Part shown: piece after piece, positions 1 through 8,581 of the stretch
How positions within the stretch are numbered: position 1 is the stretch's first letter
Layout: every line of letters begins with the position of its first letter
NCBI GenBank assembly: GCA_019694655.1
Contig: JAIBBN010000010.1
Span: 51,166 to 115,165 of the forward strand
Direction: 5' to 3'
Source of the DNA: Leptospirales bacterium
Lineage (GTDB): Bacteria > Spirochaetota > Leptospiria > Leptospirales > Leptonemataceae
DNA: 64,000 nucleotides
Made by a program: the position numbers and the translations under genes
The notes under the pieces: model-generated
Told to the model about the DNA's origin: nothing
What the model saw: the letters and a program-made list of their open reading frames with translations, nothing else
Databases searched by the model: none

Positions 1-604
1 AGCCCTGCTTGGCCAGGTAACGGGCCGACTGGCGACTCATTGGCCCCGAGCCCACCACTGCGGCGCGACGCGCTCCGCTGGCGTCATCGCCCATCAGTTC
101 GTGCAAACGACGCGCGGCCAGCGCCGCAATCGATACGGGAAGCTGCCCAAGTGGAATCGAGGCGCGGATGCGTCGCGATTCGCGAAAGACGCGCTGGAAG
201 AGCAAACGCAGACGCTTGTCGAGAGCCGGCGCTTGCTCAAAGGCCGACTTCAATTGGGCGCGGATCTCGGTCTCGCCGAGGGCCATCGACTCAAGGCCGG
301 CAGCGAGCCGAATCAGGTGGCGAACGGCCTGCTGACCGTGCAGAAACTGCGGACGAAGGCCAGCGCGCAGCGGCGGCATCTGCGCCAGAAACTCAAAGGC
401 AAAATGAGTGTGCGCGCCCGGATCGTCGAGGGTATAGATTGCCTCAACGCGATTGCAGGTAGAAAGGAAAACAAAGCCGCTGAGCGGGGCCAGGGCGCGC
501 AGCCGGCCACAGAGCTGTGCCGCATCCGCTTCCTTCCAGGGCGAAAGCTCGCCCAGGTCGCCCACCTCTTCAAAACTGAGAACAATGGCCCCGAAGTGAT
601 TCAT
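1..604 (-). CDS. hemA: Glutamyl-tRNA reductase, C-terminus cut off by the window edge
   Basis: Reads inward from the left edge on the minus strand; about 201 residues are present. The enzyme reduces glutamyl-tRNA(Glu) to glutamate-1-semialdehyde with NADPH, the first step of C5 haem synthesis. Seen directly: the STCNRVE motif with the nucleophilic Cys at residue 50, the conserved GLESMALGETEI segment near residues 103-114 (GLDSLVLGEPQI in the family), the PVSIAALAARR segment, and the start of the NADPH-binding Rossmann fold (VVGSGPMSR). An in-frame stop lies 7 codons upstream of the ATG at 604 with no other start codon between, so the start is fixed. No clear Shine-Dalgarno sequence. It diverges from the exporter gene at 704. 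Confidence 0.93.
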   Translation of the reverse strand, partial: MNHFGAIVLSFEEVGDLGELSPWKEADAAQLCGRLRALAPLSGFVFLSTCNRVEAIYTLDDPGAHTHFAFEFLAQMPPLRAGLRPQFLHGQQAVRHLIRLAAGLESMALGETEIRAQLKSAFEQAPALDKRLRLLFQRVFRESRRIRASIPLGQLPVSIAALAARRLHELMGDDASGARRAAVVGSGPMSRQSARYLAKQG

Positions 605-703
605 CGCACAGATCGCGTCGAGTCACAACTCGACATCTTATTTAAACATGGCCTGCACACAAAGGTGTCAGGTACTTGTCAGAGCGCACAGCTCAGGACT
701 TAA

Positions 704-1591
704 ATGAGATTCAATCTCACAGCGGAGCTCATGCTCCTTCTTTGCACGGTCATCTGGGGCGGAACCTTCCTGGCGGTAAAATTTGCGCTGCCGTACTGCA
801 GCCCCTGGCTCCTGGTGGCGCTCCGTTTTGGCGTCGCCGCAGCGCTCTTTGGCCTGATCTTCTGGCGACAGCTCGCTGCGGCCAATCTGCTTGTAGTGCG
901 GCGCGGCTTTGCGCTGGGTCTGGCGCTCTGTATCGGCTTTGGGCTGCAAACCCTCGGTCTGCAGTACACAAGCGTTTCGCGCTCCGCTTACCTTACTTAT
1001 GCCCTGATCATCTTCACTCCTTTTCTGTCGCTTGTGCTGCTTGGCAAACGCCCGGCCTGGACGACTTTAGCTGGCATCCTGGTTGTAGTTGCCGGCCTCT
1101 ATCTGCTAACGGCGCCGGGCGATGCGCCTGGCTGGAACCGTGGCGACTGGCTGACTCTTGGCTGCGCCCTGGCCTTCAGCTTCTATATTGTTGGCGTGGA
1201 TCGTTGGAGCGCGCCAGAGACGCAGGGCGCACTGGCGGCTGTCCAGAGCGCATCGGTTGGCCTGCTGGCGGCGCCGCTGGCGCTGCTGGAGAACGCGAAC
1301 TTCGAAGCCTCGCCAGCGCTGCTGTTATCCATCTTCTATCTGGCCGTACCGGGCGCGCTGATTGTTGTCTACTTACAAATGCGCTACCAGCCGCTTTCGA
1401 CGCCAGCCAGAGCCAGCGTCATTTTTGCAATGGAACCGGTGTTTACGCTGCTCTATGCCGCCGCCCTTGGTCTGGAGCGTCCTGGCAGTCGAGAATTACT
1501 TGGTGCGGTTACAGTATTCTGCGGCGTGCTGCTGTCCGAAGCGGCAGCCTTTCGACGCACTCTTCATTCCGTCGACGTTCGCGATCGCTGA
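704..1591 (+). CDS. EamA/DMT-family transporter
   Basis: A 295-residue inner-membrane protein with about ten hydrophobic helices in two halves, as expected for the drug/metabolite transporter superfamily. Family signs are the N-terminal TVIWGGTF stretch (residues 16-23), the QTLGLQYTSVSRSAYLT segment at the end of the first half, and the second-half PARASVIFAMEPVFT segment. The substrate cannot be predicted; relatives export amino acids, metabolites or drugs. Its 3' end overlaps the convergent esterase gene by 28 bases. Confidence 0.9.
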   Translation: MRFNLTAELMLLLCTVIWGGTFLAVKFALPYCSPWLLVALRFGVAAALFGLIFWRQLAAANLLVVRRGFALGLALCIGFGLQTLGLQYTSVSRSAYLTYALIIFTPFLSLVLLGKRPAWTTLAGILVVVAGLYLLTAPGDAPGWNRGDWLTLGCALAFSFYIVGVDRWSAPETQGALAAVQSASVGLLAAPLALLENANFEASPALLLSIFYLAVPGALIVVYLQMRYQPLSTPARASVIFAMEPVFTLLYAAALGLERPGSRELLGAVTVFCGVLLSEAAAFRRTLHSVDVRDR

Positions 1592-2541
1592 ATGATCGCC
1601 CAGATGCGATCGGACAGGCTGAAGTCCCGGCTGGTGCGGCCGACGATCATCTCCGGCAAGTAGGTCATCGCTCCCGGCCACGTATGACCGCCGCCAACGA
1701 CGCGAATGAGCTCTACAACTGCGCCGCCGCTGCAGCCTTCGCCGCGTCGTACGAAGGCAGTAGTACTATCTTCAGGATCGGCGTCAGGGATTGGCGTTTC
1801 CGGCGCACCGGCGCTGCATCCGCTGCTGCGCAGAAAAAACTGGAAGCTCTCTTCGGCGGGCAAAGCAACGCCGCGCTCCGTGCCGAAGACGCGCACCTGG
1901 CCGCCTCGATACGGCACCAACGGATCGTCCATGCCAACATAGATGCCAATGTCAAGCGCCGGTCGTGGATGACAGTTGGGCGCCAGATCCGCCGAAAGCT
2001 GCGCTGCTACCGCAAAGGCCCCGCGAAACTGCGGCGCCTGACAGGCCAGACGCACACTCATGAAGCCGCCGTTGGAAATGCCCGTGGCATAGATACGATG
2101 ACGGTCGACGGGGAATTCGACGCTTAAAACTTCAATCATTGCCTGGAAGAAGCCGACATCATCGATGTTCTCGCGATGGGCCAGTGCCCGTACATCAACG
2201 CGTCCGTCGTTCCATCCCTTTTCGACTCCTTCCGGATAGACAATGATCCCGCCGCCAGCGTCGGCCAGAGTTTCAAAGCGACCGCGGGTAAGCGTGCGGG
2301 TGTGCTCGGCCGTGCCGCCGCCGCCATGCAGCACAAAGAGCAAGGGTCGACCGTCGGCGGGCGGGGCGCCAGAAGGAAGATGCAGCAGGAAGCGCCGTTG
2401 GCGGTTGCCGTGTTCCAGCGTTCTCCACTGCTCGCGATCGGTAATTGGCAATCGCGCCCGGCGAAAGGCGCAGCTGATGGGGGCCGTCATAAACATGAGA
2501 AGCAATAACAGTAACGTGAAATATAGTTTCGAGGCATTCAT
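1564..2541 (-). CDS. Exported PHB-depolymerase-like esterase (LpqC type)
   Basis: A 325-residue alpha/beta hydrolase of the polyhydroxybutyrate depolymerase/feruloyl-esterase family. An N-terminal hydrophobic segment (residues 6-23) ends in PISC, so it is exported and possibly a lipoprotein. Seen: oxyanion loop LHGGGG (71-76), nucleophile elbow TGISNGG with Ser156, and a late GGGHTWPG segment carrying the catalytic His, typical of this family. The substrate is probably a secreted polyester or an esterified polysaccharide; this is inference. It starts inside the stop of the membrane gene upstream (ATGA overlap at 2538-2541), so it is the last gene of a three-gene minus-strand operon (3844 to 1564). 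Confidence 0.87.
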   Translation of the reverse strand: MNASKLYFTLLLLLLMFMTAPISCAFRRARLPITDREQWRTLEHGNRQRRFLLHLPSGAPPADGRPLLFVLHGGGGTAEHTRTLTRGRFETLADAGGGIIVYPEGVEKGWNDGRVDVRALAHRENIDDVGFFQAMIEVLSVEFPVDRHRIYATGISNGGFMSVRLACQAPQFRGAFAVAAQLSADLAPNCHPRPALDIGIYVGMDDPLVPYRGGQVRVFGTERGVALPAEESFQFFLRSSGCSAGAPETPIPDADPEDSTTAFVRRGEGCSGGAVVELIRVVGGGHTWPGAMTYLPEMIVGRTSRDFSLSDRIWAIIQRSRTSTE

Positions 2542-3092
2542 CGTACTTTTTCTCTCCAGGAGGGAAATCCGAGACTCTGCAGCGCCAACAGCAGAAGATT
2601 GGAAGCCAGGGCAATTGCCGCCGCTGCGGCCAGAAAAAACAACCAGAAGGACAAATAGCGTTCAAAACTGCTGCGCCAGGAGGGCCAGATCGCAAAGGCG
2701 AAATTGACATTTTCGGAAGCGTCGCCAAAAAGACGCGCCAGGGCCTGGGCGAACAAATACCAGCCAATGGCCCCCAGCCACATACTGCGTCGGACCGGCA
2801 GGCGCAGCAGCGCAATTGCCGCGCCAGTCAGGTAGCTGAAATGCATAATCCACGAGACGCTGTCGTAGGCCTGCGGATGGCTGATCGCGTCCGCCAGCCA
2901 TCCGCCGAGGCCAATTGTCAGCCACAACCCGCCAACCTGAGCAGCCAGATTGTGGCGAACGAGCAGTCCCAGACCGCAAAGCAGCGCCGAAAGATGACAG
3001 ATCCAGATCATATTCTGCACGCTTCGAAAAATGAGATTGCCGCCAATTGCGATGCAAAGCAATAGAATGCCGCCCCAGCGCTGCATGTTCAT
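2538..3092 (-). CDS. Unknown multi-pass membrane protein
   Basis: A 184-residue protein, almost entirely hydrophobic, with about five predicted membrane helices (for example residues 7-20, 28-45, 50-66, 80-96 and 145-172) joined by short loops. No family recognised. It is coupled by 4-base ATGA overlaps both to the upstream FliG-like gene and to the downstream esterase. That makes it a real translated gene and suggests joint expression with an exported hydrolase. Confidence 0.72.
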   Translation of the reverse strand: MNMQRWGGILLLCIAIGGNLIFRSVQNMIWICHLSALLCGLGLLVRHNLAAQVGGLWLTIGLGGWLADAISHPQAYDSVSWIMHFSYLTGAAIALLRLPVRRSMWLGAIGWYLFAQALARLFGDASENVNFAFAIWPSWRSSFERYLSFWLFFLAAAAAIALASNLLLLALQSLGFPSWREKVR

Positions 3093-3844
3093 CGGCGTCC
3101 TCCTTCTACTCTGGCGCCGCGACTGCGCCGATTGAGCAGGGCGCGTTCCATCGCCCGCAACACTGGCGAATCCGGGTCCGGCCTGGCCAGGCTGGCGGCG
3201 CGCTCCAGCACCACACGCGCTTGCGATTCGGGCAGACCGTCCAGGTAGCGGCGTAGATTTCGAGCTGGAAGATGCCGATACAGGAAGGCCACTGCGCCAT
3301 CGGTTTGATCGGCAAGCAAGCCCGCCAGTTCATCGATCGACAGCGCCGCCAGCGGAGAACTCAGCGCGTGAAGTTGAGCGCCCAACTCCGGAAAAAAGCG
3401 ACGTTCTACATCAAAAAAGAAATCAAGCAGCGCGCCGCGCCGCTCTTCAGGAAAAAATTGTTCGAGGGCATAGGCATCCAGCAAATGGCTGCTGCCGCCA
3501 AAAAACTCCAGCAGTAACAAGCCCTTGCCCGGCGAGGGCCGATGATCGACGTCAATACGCTGCAGCGGAGCAATTGCATGCAGCGCGTCTGCCGCCGCTG
3601 ACAGCGCATTGCACTCTGCCGCCGCCAGCTGAACTTCCAGTGTAAGACGGCCCGCACTGGAATCGTTCAGACGTTCTTCTGGGTCTGGCGAGGCGAGCAC
3701 AATGCCGCTGGCACATAGCTGCCAGCCGTAGCAGGCGCGTGCATCAGACCAGAAGACAAGTCTGGCAATCCATTGGGAATCGAGCGGGCCGAGCAGATCG
3801 GAAAACCAGCGCTGCAGCGCTTCTTGATCAGGAGGCGATGGCAT
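3089..3844 (-). CDS. Unknown cytoplasmic protein, weakly FliG-like C-terminus
   Basis: A 251-residue soluble protein counted from the ATG at 3844 (PSPPDQEALQRWF follows). An upstream TTG at 3940 would add 32 residues that look non-coding. The C-terminal 90 residues (LSSPLAALSIDELAGLLADQ, then LYRHLPARNLRRYLDGLPES) have the alternating helical pattern of FliG middle-domain repeats, where successive helices test 'beliefs' of the form hyp-x-x-L-P. This is a weak resemblance by eye and not enough to assign a motor role. First gene of the operon with the membrane protein and esterase. Confidence 0.65.
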   Translation of the reverse strand: MPSPPDQEALQRWFSDLLGPLDSQWIARLVFWSDARACYGWQLCASGIVLASPDPEERLNDSSAGRLTLEVQLAAAECNALSAAADALHAIAPLQRIDVDHRPSPGKGLLLLEFFGGSSHLLDAYALEQFFPEERRGALLDFFFDVERRFFPELGAQLHALSSPLAALSIDELAGLLADQTDGAVAFLYRHLPARNLRRYLDGLPESQARVVLERAASLARPDPDSPVLRAMERALLNRRSRGARVEGGRR

Positions 3845-3902
3845 GATGAAGCCGGCGACGGATCTTCTATAACTGCTGCCAGGGCAAACTGCAATAGAAA
3901 AT

Positions 3903-4361
3903 TTGCATGACCGTCCAGGGCCGAATCGCGGCGCTGGCAAGGTGCCTTACAATGTAGTTGCTGCACTGATTTGCTCGGCCATACTGTTGCTGCTGTCCGG
4001 GATTCATATCTTCTGGGCAATCCGCGGAGCAGGCGACTTTAGCGGCGTCGTCCCCGAGTTCGAGGGCCGGCCCACAATGAATCCCGGACGCGGCGCCACC
4101 CTGCTGGTCGCGGCGGCGCTGCTGGCGGCGGCGTTTTGCGCGGCCGCCGCCGCTGGCTTCGTTGCAGAGTTTCGCAGCGTCTCGCTCTGGGGCCTGCGCG
4201 CCGTAGCGCTGGTCTTCCTCTTGCGAGCAATTGGCGATTTTCGGATGCTGGGCTTCTTCAAGAAGGTGCGTCACACGCGCTTTGCGCGCAACGATACGCT
4301 TTTTTATTCGCCGCTTTGCGCAATGATCTCCTTGCTGGCAATCGTCGGGAGTCTTCCCTGA
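3903..4361 (+). CDS. DUF3995-family membrane protein
   Basis: A 152-residue protein from a TTG start, or 139 residues if the GTG at 3942 is used; neither has a clear Shine-Dalgarno. Four hydrophobic helices are visible. The C-terminal RAIGDFRMLGFFKKVRHTRF segment followed by a DTLFYSPLC-like stretch is the signature of DUF3995 proteins, small inner-membrane proteins of unknown role. It diverges from the FliG-like gene, with 58 bases between the starts. Confidence 0.8.
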   Translation: MHDRPGPNRGAGKVPYNVVAALICSAILLLLSGIHIFWAIRGAGDFSGVVPEFEGRPTMNPGRGATLLVAAALLAAAFCAAAAAGFVAEFRSVSLWGLRAVALVFLLRAIGDFRMLGFFKKVRHTRFARNDTLFYSPLCAMISLLAIVGSLP

Positions 4362-4402
4362 CGAAGACCCTGAAACGCCACACATAGCCGAGGAATATTA
4401 AG

Positions 4403-4969
4403 TTGAAATCAATCTGGAATATTCTTGGAATGAGCGGAAGTATCCGCACCGAATCTACAAACGGAGCGCTGTTGCGCGCCGCTGCAGGGATGAGTTCCGA
4501 GTTTCAATTCGATGTTTGCGCCCAGGAAATAGCAGCGCTGCCGGCATTTTCGCCAGATCTCGATGGCATGGGCGCCACTCCGCCGCCGGCAGTCGCTGCA
4601 CTGCGGGCCAGAATTGGCAGGGCCGATGGCGTTATCGTCTCCTGCCCGGAATACGCCCATGGCGTTCCGGGGGCTTTCAAAAACGCCCTGGACTGGATCG
4701 TATCCTCCGGCGAATTCACCGACAAACCAACGCTGGTCTGGATGGCTTCGCCCTCCGGCGCTCAGCAAGCGCGCCTCGCCTTGCTGCCAACGCTGAAGAT
4801 CATCGGCGCACGCATCGTCCACGATCGCTCGATCCAGCTGGCCCGCCCCAACTTCAACGAAAACGGGGAGCTGCTATCCGAGACCATCGCCGATGCAATT
4901 GCCCAGGACTTGAAACTGCTGCAGCAGTTCTTGCGCGAGGGCCAGTCTGCCGTCGCTGCGGCCAACTAG
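4403..4969 (+). CDS. NADPH-dependent FMN reductase family protein
   Basis: A 188-residue flavodoxin-fold protein that would transfer electrons from NAD(P)H to bound FMN, and from there to quinones, azo compounds, chromate or a partner protein. Seen: the phosphate-binding loop GMSGSIRTESTN (residues 9-20), the second FMN loop SCPEYAHGVPGAFKNALDW (80-98) and a late conserved helix. The TTG start at 4403 has AGGA eight bases upstream. The physiological acceptor cannot be told from sequence. It follows the DUF3995 gene by 41 bases on the same strand. Confidence 0.88.
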   Translation: MKSIWNILGMSGSIRTESTNGALLRAAAGMSSEFQFDVCAQEIAALPAFSPDLDGMGATPPPAVAALRARIGRADGVIVSCPEYAHGVPGAFKNALDWIVSSGEFTDKPTLVWMASPSGAQQARLALLPTLKIIGARIVHDRSIQLARPNFNENGELLSETIADAIAQDLKLLQQFLREGQSAVAAAN

Positions 4970-4981
4970 ACTTGCCTGCGC

Positions 4982-5362
4982 TCAAGCCGCCGGCGCTACT
5001 CGCAGTACGATCCAGCAGGCGACGTAGCTCTCCAGCAGGCTCAGCGGAATCGCAAAAGGCAAGATCGTCGCCGGCAAGACGCCGAGATTGCCGGCGACCA
5101 GCCACATCATGACGAAGGCGAAGAACCAGGACAGTAAGGCGGCCGGACGCAGCGAAAACTTACGAGATACAAAGTAAATGGCGATGGCCAAACAGAGCGA
5201 CCACAATCCCCAGACCGCCCCATTGATCGGCGCAGATGGAAAAACAACGCCGAGCGCTCCGTAGTGATCCAGCCAGTAGGATTTTAGCAAGAATTCATTG
5301 CGCACAAATTCAGAGATGCTGATCCATACGCTTGCCAGAAGCACTGCCAGGAACTTTCTCAT
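4982..5362 (-). CDS. Unknown small membrane protein
   Basis: A 126-residue protein from the ATG at 5362; the open frame extends further upstream but that part is arginine-rich and non-hydrophobic. Four membrane helices: residues 4-17, about 44-65, 74-95 and 100-122. No recognisable domain. It diverges from the CPBP protease gene (5539), leaving a 176-base control region. Confidence 0.6.
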   Translation of the reverse strand: MRKFLAVLLASVWISISEFVRNEFLLKSYWLDHYGALGVVFPSAPINGAVWGLWSLCLAIAIYFVSRKFSLRPAALLSWFFAFVMMWLVAGNLGVLPATILPFAIPLSLLESYVACWIVLRVAPAA

Positions 5363-5538
5363 CAAGCTGCCGCCTTGCGAAACGCCGCTGTGGCGACCGC
5401 TGCGGTCGAATTGCCAGAAGCGCCTTCGACCGGCAAGCCGCTTTAGCAAATGGAACCTGGGTGTAGCAAGCGCGCTTTGCTTGCCTGCAGCTGTCGACTG
5501 CAGAGCGCTGACCTCGGCCGAGCAAAATCGGCAACGCC

Positions 5539-6417
5539 ATGCCAATCAATCGAAGCCTTCGCAACCTTTGCATTGTTGCCGTCGCCTCCGCCGGCGGAGG
5601 CTGGCTGGCGCTGGCGCTGTTTCACCTGGCCGACGGAAATGGCCCTGTGGCCAATAGCCCGGCGGCGCTGCTCTGGCTGGCTGCCCCGGCCGGCGCCGGG
5701 CTCTTGCTGCGCGCTTTTGGCGGCGATGGCTGGAAGGACGCCGGTTTTCAGCTGCGGCTGCGAGCAACATGGCCGGCCTACGTGCTGGCGCTCTTCAGCT
5801 ATCCCATCATCTTCGGCGCGCTGCTGCTGGGCGGAATCGCGTTGGGGCTCCTGGACCCCGTCGTCTTCAGCGAGCGCGGGCTTTGGCTTTTCTTGCAAAG
5901 CTGTGCTGCGATGTTTCTTGCAGTCAGCTTCAAGAACCTCTTTGAAGAATTTGCCTGGCGCGGCTACTTTACTCCGCGCTTGCAAGCAGCCGGTGCGCCG
6001 ACCTGGCTGAACCACTTGCTCACTGCTTTGATCTGGATGAGCTGGCATCTGCCCTATTACTACGAGATCCTCGATCGCGATCAGATGCGGGCGGTGTTGA
6101 ATACGATTCATCTCAGCCTGCCTGCCTTTCTTTTCAACGGCATGTTGGTGCTGATCCCGACTGCGGCGTTTTTTGGCGAACTGCGCCTCTGGACCGGATC
6201 CGTCTGGCCGGTCTTTGTGTTGCACAACATGGTCAACGCCTTGAGCCTGCCGCTCTATCTTGATGGCTACCTGCGCCTGTTGCAACCTATGGCGTTTCTG
6301 GCTTCGCCCACCAACGAAAGCGCACTGTGCGGCGCAATTTTTGCGGTCCTTGCCTGGCTGATCTATCGCCGGCGAAAGGCCCGGAGTCCGACAGAAGAAG
6401 CGGAACTCCAGGCCTGA
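5539..6417 (+). CDS. CPBP-family intramembrane metalloprotease
   Basis: A 292-residue polytopic membrane protein of the CPBP (Abi/CAAX-protease-like) family. Motif 1 is EEFAWRGYF with Glu136, Glu137 and Arg141; motif 2 is SWHLPYY with His170; motif 3 is VLHNMVNA. These form the membrane-embedded metal site. Bacterial members cut membrane-anchored peptides or act in signalling; the substrate is unknown. About eight hydrophobic helices are visible. A second family member, with little similarity outside the motifs, lies at 54418. Confidence 0.88.
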   Translation: MPINRSLRNLCIVAVASAGGGWLALALFHLADGNGPVANSPAALLWLAAPAGAGLLLRAFGGDGWKDAGFQLRLRATWPAYVLALFSYPIIFGALLLGGIALGLLDPVVFSERGLWLFLQSCAAMFLAVSFKNLFEEFAWRGYFTPRLQAAGAPTWLNHLLTALIWMSWHLPYYYEILDRDQMRAVLNTIHLSLPAFLFNGMLVLIPTAAFFGELRLWTGSVWPVFVLHNMVNALSLPLYLDGYLRLLQPMAFLASPTNESALCGAIFAVLAWLIYRRRKARSPTEEAELQA

Positions 6418-6424
6418 GGCTTGT

Positions 6425-6781
6425 TCAAAAAGTCAGGATTGTAAATCCGGCCTTGGCCAACTTCAAGTAGCTCATGTTCTGCTCGAATTCAGCCAGTAGC
6501 TGAATACCGGACTTCGTGGCATGCTCCTCCATATTGAACGCACGCGCACAAAAGGCGCAGGCGCCTTTCACTGTTCCGCGCACATTCATAAAGGCAGAGT
6601 GCAAAAGGTGGTCGGACTTCTGCAGTTCCGGGATCCACTTCGTGCCCGCGCCGGTGAAAATCAACTGCACTTCCGCGCCAGCCTTGACCATCTCCTCGAC
6701 GGCCTTGATTGCATTTACAGCGCGTCCCAGCGCTTCGCCGCCCTCGGTATCGCTCATCAGCACCACAGCAAATTTGCTCAT
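6425..6781 (-). CDS. DsrE-family small protein
   Basis: A 118-residue DsrE/DsrF-like protein. The start at 6781 is set by a perfect AGGAGG seven bases upstream; an earlier in-frame codon at 6805 would put the Shine-Dalgarno inside the gene. Seen: the N-terminal strand KFAVVLMSD, the LIFTGAGTKW segment, and ACAFCARAF carrying a CxxC pair, the expected sulfur-carrying or redox cysteines. Relatives take part in sulfur relay or bind small ligands. It follows the AraC gene by 83 bases on the same strand. Confidence 0.86.
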   Translation of the reverse strand: MSKFAVVLMSDTEGGEALGRAVNAIKAVEEMVKAGAEVQLIFTGAGTKWIPELQKSDHLLHSAFMNVRGTVKGACAFCARAFNMEEHATKSGIQLLAEFEQNMSYLKLAKAGFTILTF

Positions 6782-6864
6782 CCCATTCCTCCTGGGTAAT
6801 GGCAAAAGCTTAGCTTGAAGGGCGGCGAAACGGAATGGACTGTTCCAACCAATGCATGGACTTT

Positions 6865-7731
6865 TCAGCCATTCAGGTAGCGGCGGCGAAAATCCTCCGG
6901 GGCCATTCCGGCATGCTTCTTGAACGCTCTGCTGAAATAGAAGGGATCCTCAAAGCCCAGAGCCTGGGCGACATCCTGCACGCGCAGGTCGCTGAGCACA
7001 AGTTTGCGCCGCGCCTCAAGCATCACCCTCTCCCGCCGTAACTGAGCAAGGGTGCGGCCAAAATGCCGCTGCAGAAAGCGACGAAAGCCTGTCGCCGGCA
7101 TTTGCAACTGTGCGGCAAAGCGACTCTCGGAATGCGGCAGGCAGTAGCTCTCTTCCAGCAATTGTCGAAATCGTTCGATGATCAGGTGGTCCGGCTGGCG
7201 CAGACTCCAGGCGGCCGCCGAATTGCTTTTCATGCGCGTCGCCCGGATGATGATAATCTTGAGATAGGAAAGCAGCATGGCCGCCTGGCTTTCGCCGCCG
7301 CGCTCTGCTTCGGCGCGAAGCTCGTCAAAGAGCGCCGCGAATTGCGCGGCCTCATCGGCGTTCAGTCGCAACTCGGGAGGGGCCAGAGGCGAGTTGAAGA
7401 GTATACCGCTGCAAGAAATGCGATTGTGGTGCATTTCAATGCAGTAAAAATCGGGGAGAAAGCGCAGCTCCAGGCCGCCAGGCTCTCGAAGTTTTCGAAA
7501 CTCAAAAAATTGATACGGCGACAGGCAAAGCAAGGCCGGCGCACGAACCTTTGCACGACCCGAGTTGCAGACCGCCTCCAGGTCGCCGCTTTGTAGAAGT
7601 AAAATGCGATAGTAGCGATCGCGCTGCAGGCAAGCAAGGGCCGCAGCGTCGAAGGGCAGACAGGCAATCTCCGGCATCGAAGCGGCTGGCGCAGATTCGG
7701 CGGCAGGCTTCAGAGAATGGAGGGCGCGCAC
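6865..7731 (-). CDS. AraC-family transcriptional regulator
   Basis: A 288-residue regulator. The N-terminal ~170 residues are a sensing domain with no recognised ligand. The C-terminal ~100 residues hold the two helix-turn-helix motifs: SRFAAQLQMPATGFRRFLQR, then VQDVAQALGFEDPFYFSRAFKKHAGMAPEDFRR, the classic AraC signature. Start uncertain: GTG at 7731 (used) or ATG at 7677. It lies between the LOG-like gene (61 bases upstream) and the DsrE gene on the same strand, so it may control one or both. Targets unknown. Confidence 0.9.
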   Translation of the reverse strand: MRALHSLKPAAESAPAASMPEIACLPFDAAALACLQRDRYYRILLLQSGDLEAVCNSGRAKVRAPALLCLSPYQFFEFRKLREPGGLELRFLPDFYCIEMHHNRISCSGILFNSPLAPPELRLNADEAAQFAALFDELRAEAERGGESQAAMLLSYLKIIIIRATRMKSNSAAAWSLRQPDHLIIERFRQLLEESYCLPHSESRFAAQLQMPATGFRRFLQRHFGRTLAQLRRERVMLEARRKLVLSDLRVQDVAQALGFEDPFYFSRAFKKHAGMAPEDFRRRYLNG

Positions 7732-7792
7732 GCCTCTTTGGAATGCGTTCGATCGCAGCGGTCACAGCTCTTTTTCAAACGCAGGCCATCTT

Positions 7793-8419
7793 TCAACCGG
7801 AGTCGCGAGGATTCTGGGGATGTGTATAGCCGTTTGCCAGATAGCGCTGCAGAACCCGCTCCACCAGCATTGCCGGATCAGCGTCATAGACGACCTGGGC
7901 GCCGGTATCTTTCATCAGGCGCTGCTCGATTTCGGGAAGGATATCAGCAATGCCGCCGCTGTCTGGCAGTACGCCGATTAGTTTACCTTCTTCAAAAGCG
8001 ATGGCAAACTCGCCCAGCGTGCCCGAACGACCGGAAACAATTAGCACAATGTCGCTGCTGCGAATATTGATCAGTTCGCGTCCCATCGATCCCAGACCGG
8101 TATAGATCAGAGTGTCGTACTCGCGGTAGGGACTGTGATAGCGTTCGACGTGTTCACGAAGATGCTTGGCTGGACTGATGCCCAGAATCCGGCCGCCAAC
8201 GCTGTGTGCGCCGAGGGCAGTCTCATGGGGCAATCCAGGACAGGCGCCGGTCAATAAGCAGCAGCCATGCTTTGCGATACTGCGACCCAGCGCCCGGCAA
8301 CGATGGCGCACCTCGTCCTCAAACTCGCCGCCAGCCGAACCCATCACGCCAATACGGATCTGCGCTCCGCTGAAGGGGTCGCGAGCAATCGGCGATTGAG
8401 CGGTGGGAGACGGGGTCAT
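7793..8419 (-). CDS. LOG-like/SLOG-domain nucleotide-binding protein
   Basis: A 208-residue protein of the TIGR00725/LOG-type Rossmann family (often mislabelled lysine decarboxylase). Seen: N-terminal IGVMGSAGG, the GACPGLPHETALGA loop followed by GGRILGISP, and the GRSGTLGEFAIAFEEGK segment, equivalent to the PGGxGTxxE motif of LOG phosphoribohydrolases though altered at the first positions. It may hydrolyse a nucleotide or only sense one. The ATG at 8419 has GAGGG eight bases upstream; the longer frame to 8563 is lysine/arginine-rich and rejected. Confidence 0.85.
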   Translation of the reverse strand: MTPSPTAQSPIARDPFSGAQIRIGVMGSAGGEFEDEVRHRCRALGRSIAKHGCCLLTGACPGLPHETALGAHSVGGRILGISPAKHLREHVERYHSPYREYDTLIYTGLGSMGRELINIRSSDIVLIVSGRSGTLGEFAIAFEEGKLIGVLPDSGGIADILPEIEQRLMKDTGAQVVYDADPAMLVERVLQRYLANGYTHPQNPRDSG

Positions 8420-8581
8420 CTGCTTTCCCTCTGATTTCAGGATGCATCGCCGTCGTCGCTCAGGCATAGCTCCCTTGCAAGTCCTTGCCTTTTTTTTGGC
8501 GGCAATCTTAGCATCGCTTGCCCTGCCCGTTGACCCCCGCCAGATTCGGACTGAAATTGGCAAAGGCCTTCGGGGGGATTC

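Noticed and set aside
676..2127. Open frame of 483 codons on the plus strand
   Set aside because: It lies across the transporter and antisense to the esterase, both of which have clear family motifs; its own sequence is Arg/Ala/Cys-rich with no motif. A shadow of GC-rich coding.
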